NCBI GenBank assembly: GCA_007570785.1
Contig: ML664174.1
Span: 2,363,504 to 2,427,503, forward strand
From: Antilocapra americana
Taxonomy: Eukaryota > Chordata > Mammalia > Artiodactyla > Antilocapridae
DNA length: 64,000 nucleotides
Direction: 5' to 3'
A program made the translations under genes and the position numbers. Of the stretch, positions 54,356-64,000 are shown in pieces. The notes under the pieces were generated by a model that saw only the letters and a program-made list of their open reading frames with translations, did not search any database and had not been told where the DNA came from. Each line of letters opens with the position of its first letter. Positions within the stretch are counted from its first letter, which is position 1.

Positions 54356-55887
54356 GTACTTTAACATAGAAGTATTGACTATTGACCTTTGTGCAATTGC
54401 TGTCATACATTTTATTTTTATATATGTTGTAAACCTCATATTACATTGTCATTATTTTGTTTAGTCCACATCTTTTAAAGAACTTTGAATAATAAGAAAA
54501 ACTTCTTATATGATTACTGCTATACTAAAAGTCATTTCTAATTGTTCTTTTTTTATTTGTGTAGATCCTTAATTAGATCTAGTATCAATTTTCTTCTGCC
54601 TAAAGGTTTTCTTGTAACATTTCTTGTAGTATAGGTCTGTTGATGATTAATTCTTTCAACTTTTGTGTATCTGAAGATATCTTTAGCTTGCCTTAGTTTT
54701 TTAAAAGTAAGTTTTGCTGGGTGTAGTCTTTAAATTGACAAGTTTCTTTTTTCCCTTTCAATATTATAATGATTGAACTACTATTTTCTTGCCTGCAGAG
54801 TTTCTGATGAGAAATCATCCTTATCTTTGTTTCTTTATTTGTAATATAGCTCTTTTCTCTGGCTGCTTTTAATATTTTCTCTTTATCATTGTTTTTGAGC
54901 AATTTTGACTATGATGTACATTGCTACAGTTTTTTTCATGCTTCTTATACTTAGTTCTGTTGGAGCTGCAGGTTTATAGTTTTCATAAAACTGTGAAAAT
55001 ATCCAGCCTTGTTTCTACAAATATTTTTTCTTCCCTCTCTTCTCTTTAGGGATGCTAATTAGACACATATTAGGTTGTTTGAAGTTGTCCCACTATGCTG
55101 TTCTGTGTTTTTAAAAAATTCTCATTTTCTCATGGATTTTTATTTTAGATAGTTTCTATTGCTGTGTTTTAAAGTGTTCTAATCTTTTCTTCTCCAATGT
55201 CTAATCTGACCTTAATTCCATCCATTATGTTTTTAATCTCACACATTGTAGTTTTCATTTTTATAAGTTAAATTTGAGTCTTTTAAAACAGACCTTTTTA
55301 AGCTTTTAAACATGTGGAATGTAAATAATAATAGTGTCTTTCTGCTAATTCTAACATCAGGGTCAATTCTGGGTTGGTTTTAATTGATCCCCCCCCCATT
55401 GTAGGCCATTTTGTAGCTTCTTTACATGCCTTGTAATTTTGAATTGGATGCCCAACATTGTGAATTTTACCTTGCTGGGTACTGTATATATTTTTTATTC
55501 CTATAGATATTCTGGAACTTTGTTTTGGGTCACTGTCAAGTTACTTGAAAACAGTTTAATCTTTTCTTGTCTTACTTTTAAGATTTGTTAGGTGGAACTT
55601 GAACAGTGCTTAATCTAGGGCTAATTCCCCATTAACAAGGCAAGACCATTCTCCGTACCCTACCCAGGGCTCCATGAATCATGAGGCTTTTCCAATGAGC
55701 TGGTGGGAACAGACATTCCCAGCCCCTAGTGCACACCAGGCACACCCATATTCTTTCAGGTGGTTCTTCTCTTAGCATTTAGTAGTTTCCTCACAAGCAT
55801 GCTGTGATCAATACTGAGCTGAATACTTGAAGGAGACCCTTTTGTGTATATCCACAGTTCTTTCTCTGAGCAGCTCTCTTGTGTTTG
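54356..55887 (-). repeat. Second antisense L1, 5' region
   Basis: 'gctgtcatacattttatttt', 'tttcttgtagtataggtctg' and 'tttctgatgagaaatcatcc' continue the L1 order. The segment 54540-55100 parallels 48600-49250 of the first L1. Confidence 0.7.
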
Positions 55888-55935
55888 CTGTTCTGTTTTT
55901 TAAATTTATTTTTAAAGTGTTTGTGTATTTATTTA
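55888..55935 (-). mobile_element. CHR-type SINE tail (left of an inserted L1)
   Basis: T-rich antisense tail ending in GTATTTATTTA at 55925-55935. The rest of the same SINE is at 58205-58382, separated by the L1 insertion. Confidence 0.68.
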
Positions 55936-56313
55936 TTTTTTAAAAAATTTTCTTGACTTTATTGTGTTGGTTTTGCCATACAATGACATGAAATCGCCAT
56001 GGATTTACATATGCTCCCCCTCCAGAACCCCCCTCCCTCCTCCCTCCCAATTCCCTCCCCCTGGGACATCTCGGTGCACCAGCCCCGAGCATCAATCCTG
56101 GGCTGGCGATTGATTTCACATATATATGATAATTAACATGTTTCAATGCCATTTTCCCATATCATCCCACCCTTGCCCTCTTCCACAGAGTCCACAAGTC
56201 TGTTCTATACATCTGCATTCCTTTTGCTGTCTCCCATGCAGGGTTCTCATTACCATCTTTCTAAATTCCATATATATGCGTTAGTATACTGTATTTTTGT
56301 TTTTCCTTCTGGC

Positions 56314-57003
56314 TTACTTCACTCTGGATAATAGGCTCCAGTTCCGTCCACCTGAGTAGAACTGATGCACATGAATTTTTTTTTTTAATGCTGAGTAATA
56401 TTCCATTGTGTATATGTACCACAGCTTTCTTATCCATTCGTCAGTTGATGGGCATCTAGGTTGCTTCCATGTCCTGGCTATTGTAAACAATGCAGCGATG
56501 AACATTGGGGTACACGTGGCTCTTTTAATTCTGGTTTCCTTGGTGTGTATGCCCAGCAGTGGGATTGCTGGGTCATATGGCAGGTCTATTTGCAGTTTTT
56601 TAAGGAATCTCCACACTGTTTTCCATAGTGGCTGTACTAGTTTGCATTCCCGCCAACAGTGTAAGAGGGTTCCCTTTTCTCCACATCCTCTCCAGCATTT
56701 ATTGCTTGTAGATTTTTGGATTGCAGCCATTCTGAATGGTGTAAAGTGATACCTCATTGTGGTTTTGATTTGCATTCCTCTGATAATGAGTGATGTTGAG
56801 CATCTTTTCATGTGTTTGTTAGCCATTTTTATGTTTTCTTTGGAGAAATGTCTGTTAAGTTCTTTGGCCCACTTTTTGATTGGGTCGTTTATTTTTCTAG
56901 AATGGAGCTGCAGGAGTTGCTTGTATATTTTTGAGATTAATAATTGTTTGTCCATTGCTTCATTGGCTGTTATTTTCTCCCATTCTGAAGGCTGTCTTTT
57001 CAC
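56314..57003 (-). pseudogene. L1 ORF2 C-terminal fragment
   Basis: 229 codons uninterrupted, including [19 protein letters not shown], a [19 protein letters not shown] zinc-knuckle-like segment and [13 protein letters not shown], typical of the L1 ORF2 C-terminus. It is not a host gene. Confidence 0.92.
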
Positions 57004-57309
57004 CTTGCTTATAGTTTCCTTTGTTGTGCAGAAGCTTTTAATTTTAATTAGGTCCCATTTGTTTATTCGTGCTTTTATTTCCGATATTCTGGGAGGTGGG
57101 TCATAGAGGAACCCGCTTTGGTTTATTGTCAGAGAGTGTTTTGCCTATGTTATCCTCTAGGAGTTTTATAGTTCTGGTCTTATGGTTAGATCTTTCATCC
57201 ATTTTGAGTTTATTTTTGTGTATGGTGTTAGAAAGTGTTCTAGTTTCATTCTTTTACAAGTGGCTGTCCAGTTTTCCCAGCACCACTTGTTAAAGAGATT
57301 GTCTTTTCT

Positions 57310-57750
57310 TCATTGTATATTCATGCCTCCTTTGTCAAAGATAAGGTGTCCATAGATGTGTGGATTTATCTCTGGGCTTTCTATTTTGTTCCATTGATCT
57401 ATATTTCTGTCTTTGTGCCAGTACCATACTGTCTTAATGACTGTGGATTTGTAGTGTAGCCTAAAGTCAGGTAGGTTGATTCCTCCAGTTCCATTCTTCT
57501 TTCTCAAGATTGCTTTGGCTATATGAGGTTTTTTGTAATTCCATACAAATTGTGAAATTATTCGTCCTAATTCTCTGAAAAAGACCTCTGGTAGCTTGAT
57601 AGGAATTGCATTGAATCTATAGATTGCTTTGGGTAGTATACTCATTTTCACTATATTGATTCTTCCAATCCACGAACATGGTATGTTTCTCCATCTATTT
57701 GTGTCCTCTTTGATTTCTTTCATCAGTGTTTTATAGTTTTCTATATACAA
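57310..57750 (-). pseudogene. L1 ORF2 reverse-transcriptase thumb fragment
   Basis: Contains [20 protein letters not shown] and [15 protein letters not shown], the segment just after the RT core of L1 ORF2. A frameshift separates it from the C-terminal fragment at 57003. Confidence 0.92.
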
Positions 57751-57805
57751 GTCTTTTGTTTCTTTAGGTAGAAATACTCCTAAGTATTTTATTCTTTTTG
57801 TTTCG

Positions 57806-58199
57806 ACACAGCAAACATTATCCTCAATGGTGAAAAACTGAAAGCATTTCCCCTGAAGTCAGGAACAAGACAAGGGTGCCCACTCTCACCACTACTATTC
57901 AACATAGTTTTGGAAGTCTTGGCCACAGCAATCAGAGCAGATAAAGAAATTAAAGGGATCCAGATTGGAAAAGAAGAAGTAAAACTCTCTCTGGTTGCAG
58001 ATGACATGATCCTCTACATAGAAAACCCTAAAGACTCTACCAGAAAATTACTAGAGCTAATCAGTGAATATAGCAAAGTTTCAGGATACAAAATCAACAC
58101 ACAGAAATCCCTGGCATTCCTATACACTAACAATGAGAAAACAGAAAGAGAAATTAAGGAAACAATTCCATTCACCATCGAAACAAAAAGAATAAAATA
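57806..58199 (+). pseudogene. L1 ORF2 RT core fragment, inverted
   Basis: On the + strand: [20 protein letters not shown], the ADDM catalytic box at about 57997-58008, and [13 protein letters not shown]. It precedes the antisense fragment in normal ORF2 order but lies on the opposite strand. Confidence 0.93.
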
Positions 58200-58204
58200 T
58201 CTGC

Positions 58205-58382
58205 GTATTTATTTAAATTTTGGCTGCACAGGGCCTTTGTTGCAGCACGTGGACTCGGCATTGTGGCACACGGGCTTAGTTTCTCTTGGGCATGTGGAAT
58301 CTTAGTTCCCCAACCAGGGATTGAATTCATGTGCTCTGCATTGGAAGGCAAGTTCTTAACCACTGGACCACCAGGGAAATCC
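58205..58382 (-). mobile_element. CHR-type SINE body (right of the inserted L1)
   Basis: 'ggctgcacagggcctttgtt', 'ttagttccccaaccaggga', ending 'ccactggaccaccagggaaa'. The tail of this SINE is on the other side of the L1. Confidence 0.87.
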
Positions 58383-58628
58383 CTGTTTACTATTATTTTC
58401 CTTGGATTCTAGTCACCTTGGTCTTCCCAGACTCTCAGCTCTTTCTCTTCAACTCAAGAAGTTGGCTGAGTTCTACCCATGATCCTCCTCCATTTGCTGC
58501 ACTCTGGAAACTCTCTCAGGCAAGTAAGCTGGGGCAATCACAGAGCTCACCTTGCTCATTTTCAGTATCTAAGGGATCACTGTCCTTCATTGCCTGATGT
58601 CCAGTGATGTGCATCTTAGCAGATGTTT
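58383..58628. other. Short single-copy stretch
   Basis: Nothing recognised. Confidence 0.4.
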
Positions 58629-58629
58629 G

Positions 58630-59310
58630 TTTTTCTTGTTCACTCACTACATTGTGTCCTGCTCTTTGTGACCCCATGAACTGCAGCATACCAGGCTTCC
58701 CTGTCCTTCACTGTCTCCCAGAGTTTGCTCAATTCATGTACATTGAGTCAATGATGCCATCCAATCATTTCATTCTCTGTCACCCACTTCTCCTCTTGCC
58801 CTCAGTCTTTCCCAGCATCAGGGTCTTTTTCAGCGAGGAGGCTGTTGATATCAGATGGCCAAAGGATTGGAGCTTCAGCTTCAGCATCAGTCCTTCTAAT
58901 GAATATTCAGGTTTGATTTCCTTTAGGATTGACTGGTTTGATCTCCTTGCAGTCCAAAGGACTCTCAAGAGTCTTCTCCAACACCACAGTTCAAAAGCAT
59001 CAATTCTTTAGTGCTCAGCCTTTTTATGATCCAGCTCTTACATCCATATATGACTACTGGAAAAATCATAGCTTTGATTAAAAGAAACTTTGTCAGCCAA
59101 ATGATGTCTCTGCTTTTTCATATAGTGTCTAGGTTTGTCATAGTTTTCTTCTAGGCAGCGAAAGTCTTTTAATTTCATAACTGTAGTCACTGTAGTCTTC
59201 AGTGATTTTGGAGCCTAAGAAAATAAAATCTGCCACTGTTTCCATATTTCCCCTATCTATTTGTCACGAAGTGATGTGACTAGATGCCATGATCTTAGTT
59301 TGCTTTTATA
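58630..59310 (-). mobile_element. BovB LINE 3' end, 5'-truncated, older copy
   Basis: Antisense BovB from the tail-side 'tttgtgaccccatgaactgc' to 'cactagatgccatgatctta'-type sequence; more diverged than the other copies and missing the CTGAA tail. Confidence 0.9.
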
Positions 59311-59572
59311 TTTTAATTTTCTTTTGTAATAATATCAAATATTTACTGGTTTTAAAGTCAAATCTACAAAGCATGGTATATTCAGAGAGAGAGTTTAGCT
59401 CTCTTCTATTTTTGTTCCTATTGTTCTCATCCTTGAAATGTCTCGTAGGTTTATTGTCACAGTGAGATAGCAGTGAGTGTAAGGTGCTAACCTGGAGCAG
59501 ACTAAGAGTTCAGTGAATGTCAGCTACTGTCCTGTGTCAGGCTTTTTTTGACCTGGACCATTTTTAAAGACT

Positions 59573-59728
59573 TTACTAATTTTGTTACAATATTGCTTCT
59601 GTTTTATGCTTTGGCTTTCTGGCCATAAGGCATGCGTGTGGGATTTTAGCTCCCCAACCAGGGAGTGAAGTTGCACCCCCTGCACTGGAAGGCAAAGTTG
59701 TAACCACTGGAGCACAAGGGACATTCCA
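59573..59728 (-). mobile_element. CHR-type SINE
   Basis: 'ttagctccccaaccagggag' and 'ccactggagcacaagggaca'. Its tail 'tttgttacaatattgcttct' is shared with the copy at 63.2 kb. Confidence 0.86.
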
Positions 59729-59729
59729 C

Positions 59730-61733
59730 TGTGTCAGTTTTTGAGTGTGGTGGGACCAGTGAGGGACCTGGGGGAGACCTCTGGGCCAGAAGAAGCAGGC
59801 AACATTCTGGATTTGAGGTCTACCTTGCCAGGGCAGTCCTGTCACATGGGACACTGAACTTGAATGTTAGAAAGTAGCTCCCAAGAAGAATAGGAGGGGA
59901 GGCTGGAAGGGGATGTTTGGCTAGCCAGATAGAGAGTGATGCTGGGTGCTGGCATGAGGTGCCAGGTACCCAGGACTCCAGACTTTCAGGGGAGAGAAAA
60001 GGCACTGTGGCCTGGGATGGTTCAGGAATGCTTTACTGAAGAGATGGTCCATGAGATCAGGGCAGCTCTTAAATAAGCCAAGAGAAGAGAGGAGGACAGA
60101 GCACCAAGAAGTGACGTGGGTGTAAGGGCTTGGGAAATACATCTTCCCTGCCCCTCAAGCCCTACCTGGGGCTTCTTACTCATCCTTCCAGCTCTGCAGA
60201 CGTGGTCCACATTGTCATCTTCAGCCACAGACAGTAACGGTGCACCTATCATCTGTGGACCCTGGGGAAATAAATACGAGTAAGATCTGATCTAGTGCCA
60301 AGTTCCTTATGTGGGAGGTTTTCAAACTATAGCTGCCTTGGTGAGTCTCTGCTATTCTGGTTTAGAAGAATTGGACTGGAGCCAAGACTGGAATCCTTTT
60401 CAATAACTACTTCTGTAGTTCTGACGCCCTATCTTGGTGAAGAGTCTCAGGCATTTGGGCAGGTGTAGTTACTGCCTGTTTCCTCCAACTCTTATTGTCC
60501 TCTAGTTCTTCGTTCTCTCAGCTGGTTCTCCTCTGAACCCAAGCAGGTGGGTGGGATGGGCATTTGGGATGCAGATGACACCTGTCCACTCTTTGGATCA
60601 AGGGTTGACAAACTGGCATAGGTAAGCAACAGGAAGGTAGATTTTGATTTCAAATAAGGGCAAGGTGAAACTCTGTCACATCCACAGAGACCAACAGTGG
60701 GACAGTGTGTCCCGTGAAGTAATGAGGAGGGAACCTCGGGCTACTCTCTGAGCTGCTGTGGGCAGAGCCCTTCTCTGGGTGGGCTTGAACTGCCACTGCT
60801 CAGCTCTGGTCTGGGGAAGAGGAAGATATTCTGATTCTTCGTTTCAAACCTGTCCCCATCCCATCTCATCTTCTGAATTCTTAATGGCTCATGCTGTGGC
60901 TGTCAGAGAGGCTCGTAACACTCAGGATCCACCTGCTGAACGCGGGCCATGCATGTGACAAGCAAGTTACATGTGCAGGCACCCAGCTCATCTTGCTGAA
61001 TTTTCCTATGGAGCCAGTTCTTCCCGCAGCCAGTGTGTGAGTTCCTGAGTGGGTGTGTGTGTATGTGTGTGTTTACCATGCCTGCACTTGTATATAAGTG
61101 TACCTGGAGTTGCAGCTCAAAGTAATAGCAGAGCAGTTTGCTCTGTGGGGTGTGTGAATGGAGGGGTTGCTGTGGTCTTGGTTACTGGGAAGGCTGGTCA
61201 CCCCTCTTGTCTCCTGCCTTCCCCTCCTCTCTGTCCATCTCATTTTCCCCAGCCCCAGACTTCCTCCTACAGGTTTATTTCCCCAGCTGCAGCTGTGGCT
61301 CCATCCTCCTCCCCACCCCCTCCTCCATCTACCACAGACACATGGGCTTTGAGTTATGTGCCTCCTGTTCTAATGAGATAAACAACATAATTCTCACGGG
61401 GCTCTGCTCATCCTTGTGTAAGTGGAACTCCAGGGCTGAATGTGTTGGCTTTATAAAGGCACCCTGGTGCTTGTCAGTCCAGGGAGGAGGGCGAGGAAGG
61501 GGGTGGGAGCCTTGAGAGAGCTCTTGTGGGCATTTGCTTGTTGATACGAGTTGAAGCAGGCATCAAAGGGGAGCCCGTTGCCCTCCTTGTGGCTAGAGGA
61601 GCAAACAGCAGTCGTGTCTGCCAGATGGGGGCCATGTGGGCAGAGAGTCCAGTCTTGTCTAAGTCAGCTAACTCCTGATAATTAAGAATTGATGTCAGTG
61701 CAAGACTTCATGGTCATAAAGAGCTTCTTCTTG
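59730..61733. other. Single-copy intron, nothing recognised
   Basis: A TG run is at 61049-61073. Overlapping short frames near 61.1-61.5 kb lack splice context. Confidence 0.45.
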
Positions 61734-61734
61734 A

Positions 61735-61870
61735 ATATAAGCTAATCCCCCTACAGTCCTTGTAAGGCAGGTATTATTATCGCCTTTTTTCTTAAGGCAA
61801 GGAGACAGGCTCAGAGAGGGATGATAAGATTCCCAAGGTGACCCGAGCAGGGGTGTGAGAACTTGTGCTC
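61735..61870 (-). repeat. MIR SINE
   Basis: Antisense MIR: 'aaggcaaggagacaggctca', 'gagagggatgataagattcc'. Confidence 0.68.
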
Positions 61871-62370
61871 GTTCTCTGCACCATGGGCTCCTGCATCCAC
61901 CAGAGGGTTACAGGAGGAAATAAAGACAGTCCCTTCTTCTGGGCATTCAAACTACTTCCTAACATGGACTCTCCCTGGAGGATGGACCTGCAGCTGAGTG
62001 GCCCGAGGCAGCTGACCAGACAGTGTGGTGATGGCAGCCTCAGGGAGGGTGGAGGACTTGGACAAGGACAAATGGTTTCAACCTCTGGGCACTTAGACCT
62101 TTTTGAGTGTGCTGGTCAGGACCAGTTCCTTCTCATGGACCTGCTTTTGGTCAGAGTGGAAATACCACAGAAGCAGCCTGTGGGGCAAGAAGGAGCCTAC
62201 AGCACAGAGACTCCCTTCTTGAGGTGGGTGGGGTGGGTTCTGTGTTCAGTGCAACAGGTCCCTCTTGGGTGGTTTGGAGGCGGGTGGAGGAGTCTCCTGG
62301 AGTCAGGAACAGCAGGAGCCAAAGGTCATCCACTTCCTGTGTTTCTGAAACTCAACCATTTTGGTTGAGT
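61871..62370. other. Single-copy intron with an unexplained open frame
   Basis: A 167-codon + frame spans 61865-62368. It resembles no family I know and has no evident splice sites, so it is left unannotated as a gene. Confidence 0.3.
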
Positions 62371-62374
62371 TTAT

Positions 62375-62560
62375 TAATATTTGATAAGTGTTTTTAGATG
62401 TGTCTGCTGGGCACTGTGCTAAGCTTTGGGGATACTTGAGATGGACATGGCTCCTGCCACCTTGCATCTTATTAAACCAGTGGGATGACAGTCTAGTAAG
62501 CAAGCAGTTAATGACAATGGCTTGGGAAAATTACAGAGAACCTTGGGAACCTACTGGGAA
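62375..62560 (-). repeat. L2 LINE 3' fragment
   Basis: The + strand has 'tgctgggcactgtgctaagc', 'tttggggatacttgagatgg', 'gctcctgccaccttgcatct'. Confidence 0.72.
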
Positions 62561-63190
62561 AATGATTAGACTGGTCTTGATACATCAGAGGGAACATCCA
62601 AGTAGTAACTCGATGGTACTTAGACATCCAGAGTTTCTTTGTCAGATATTATGACAGTCTATATAAAGTTCTTTAAAATAAAGGGGTGTTCAGTTCCCCC
62701 CACACCCTCCATGTGGACAGGGTAGCTCTGGCGTGGTTTGGGGCACTGGTGTTAGTAAGTTCTTCAGGTGACTTTTGGCTTCAGCCTGGACTAAGAATTG
62801 CTCATCCAAGATAAGTGGGAATTATGGGACCAGTTCTGGAATATGAAGCAGTGAGCCAGCCATTATACTTGGCCTTCTCTGGGATCCTGGGGAACACCAG
62901 CCCCAGCAGTGGCCAAAACATCTGGAAGGGACTCCAACTCAATGTACCTGTTTATAAGAATCATGAATTCATTCACTTTTCAAACAAAACAAAATTTTGT
63001 TTCCTTTAATGCTGGGGTAGTTGCCTCTGCTCTGGACCCAAACCAGTGTATGGGTAGAGATGACAACACAAATGAAAAATGAATGAGTGGAGGTATAGCA
63101 GTGAAACTTTTGGAGATTTTTCTCTGAAAAATGAGAAAATGACAGTTTTTCTCTTAGCTTTTATTATTTTTAATTTTTAGAAGACTTTGA
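62561..63190. other. Single-copy intron, nothing recognised
   Basis: No exon or repeat family seen. Confidence 0.4.
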
Positions 63191-63194
63191 TGTG

Positions 63195-63362
63195 GACCAT
63201 TTAAAATATCTTCATTGAATTTGTTGCAATATTATTTCTGGTTCATGTTTTGGTTTTTGGACTTTGAGGCATGTGAAATCTTAGCTCCCTGACCAGGAAT
63301 TGAAGCCCCAAGCCCTGCCACTGGAAGGTGAAATCTTAACCGCTGGACCACCAGGGAAGGCC
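63195..63362 (-). mobile_element. CHR-type SINE
   Basis: 'ttagctccctgaccaggaat', ending 'ccgctggaccaccagggaag'. Tail resembles that of the copy at 59.6 kb. Confidence 0.88.
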
Positions 63363-63559
63363 CTCTCTTAACTTTAAAAGCCCCAAAATGGAAGACAGAA
63401 GACGCGGGAAAGGTCCTGATGTTTCGTACCCATGGTCTGAGGCCTAGGAAGGGCCCCTTTTATGGGGGTGCTGCTTGTCTCTAACAGTTGTCATGTGCCA
63501 CGTTTATCTACAGAGGTGTGACTTCCATGGAAGTGAACTGCAACATACTCTTTCCCTCA

Positions 63560-63725
63560 CTCACTCGGCAGATGTTTCGTTTGATTCTTCTCTGTGTCAG
63601 CCACAGTTCCAGTTCTGGGGATTCCGATGTGAACAAGACCAAGTCCCTGTCCTCACCTGGCTTTTCTGTCTAATGGTGGGGGTGGATCAGTTGACTCACT
63701 GGTTTATTTGGGGGTGCATCGGGCA
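63560..63725 (-). repeat. L2 LINE 3' fragment
   Basis: The + strand has 'cactcactcggcagatgttt', 'tctgtgtcagccacagttcc', 'gtccctgtcctcacctggct'. Confidence 0.62.
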
Positions 63726-64000
63726 GGCTTTCTAATCTGCAGATCACCTAAACCAGTCTTCAGCCCTCTTCCTCTGCCCTCAGACCCCACTCCCTGCCCT
63801 CTTCTCTGGAAACAGACTAGGGTCTAATTCTAGTGTGGGAAGTCCACATTCCTCCAAGGCCTCCGGATGCCACACTGTGTGCCACGTGAGCCCCAAGAGT
63901 GTTGGCTGATGAGCAGGAAGGCTCCTCATAGGGTGCTCAGCCTGACACGCGATGCTGGTGTGGCGCTTTTGTGTCAAAGGCCAAATCCAAGTGGAGGTTC
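63726..64000. other. Single-copy intron to window end
   Basis: Nothing recognised. Confidence 0.4.

Larger units (their letters stand above)
55936..58204 (-). mobile_element. Young L1 (L1_BT-like) with twin-priming 5' inversion
   Basis: 55936-57805 is L1 3' UTR and ORF2 C-terminal part in antisense. 57806-58199 is the adjoining upstream ORF2 part, inverted (sense on +). The junctions share a perfect 22-bp inverted repeat (57785-57806 and 58178-58199). An 11-bp target duplication, GTATTTATTTA, is at 55925-55935 and 58205-58215. This is the twin-priming signature. Confidence 0.93.
45015..64000 (+). other. DPF3: Intron downstream of the DPF3 exon (intron 2), partial
   Basis: No exon continuing the DPF3 frame (expected to start near LAPGQLY) was found. 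The first two-thirds is antisense L1 and SINE sequence; the last 5 kb is mostly single copy. Confidence 0.8.

Noticed and set aside
1..64000. CRISPR array, phage, integron or bacterial operon
   Set aside because: No spaced direct repeats, no ribosome-binding sites with long co-directional frames; the DNA is mammalian intron.

Overview
This is nuclear DNA from a ruminant, most likely a bovine. The evidence is the repeat content: RTE-type BovB LINEs with their tandem CTGAA tails, many Bov-tA (tRNA-Glu/BovA) SINEs, cetartiodactyl CHR SINEs, a mariner-type MITE and a 5'-inverted young L1. Nothing in the window is bacterial, plasmid or phage; there is no operon, CRISPR array or rRNA gene.

Only one piece of a protein-coding gene is supported: a 161-nt internal exon at 44854-45014 on the + strand. 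It encodes 53 complete codons of the N-terminal Requiem/DPF domain and reads as DPF3 (BAF45C), a subunit of the BAF (SWI/SNF) chromatin-remodelling complex. It has a pyrimidine-rich acceptor and a GT donor. Everything to its left is therefore read as intron 1 and everything to its right as intron 2 of DPF3. The flanking exons are outside the window or were not recognised.

Layout. 1-9 kb: BovB fragments, two Bov-tA SINEs, a 1.6-kb BovB with decayed reverse transcriptase, and single-copy intron. About 9.0-9.5 kb: a solo class I (ERV1-like) LTR with a 4-bp target duplication. 9.5-25 kb: mostly single-copy intron with MIR/L2 relics, a self-complementary TG/CG/CA microsatellite, a SINE nested in a mariner MITE, MaLR-like LTR relics and a 32-bp G-rich minisatellite. 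25-38 kb: more BovB, Bov-tA and CHR copies, a MEF2/E-box/GATA-like cluster near 29.4 kb, a 19-G run and a second RT-bearing BovB. 38.4-39.5 kb: a large GA microsatellite inside a MaLR-like LTR, ending in a 100-N assembly gap. 39.5-40.1 kb: a CpG-rich block with paired GATA motifs. 44.8-45.0 kb: the exon. 45.8-59.3 kb: an AT-rich stretch dominated by antisense L1 sequence, cut by CHR, Bov-tA, BovB and LTR insertions and including a twin-primed L1. 59.3-64 kb: single-copy intron with two CHR SINEs and old L2/MIR fragments.

No new multi-gene system was found. The observations most worth checking are the candidate intronic regulatory blocks, the origin of the GA tract around the gap, and several unusually clear retrotransposition scars (74-bp and 167-bp BovB insertions, a twin-priming junction, a palindromic insertion inside a SINE). 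Repeat names and edges come from recognising sequence, not from a database run; edges are usually good to about 10-20 bp unless a target-site duplication is stated.
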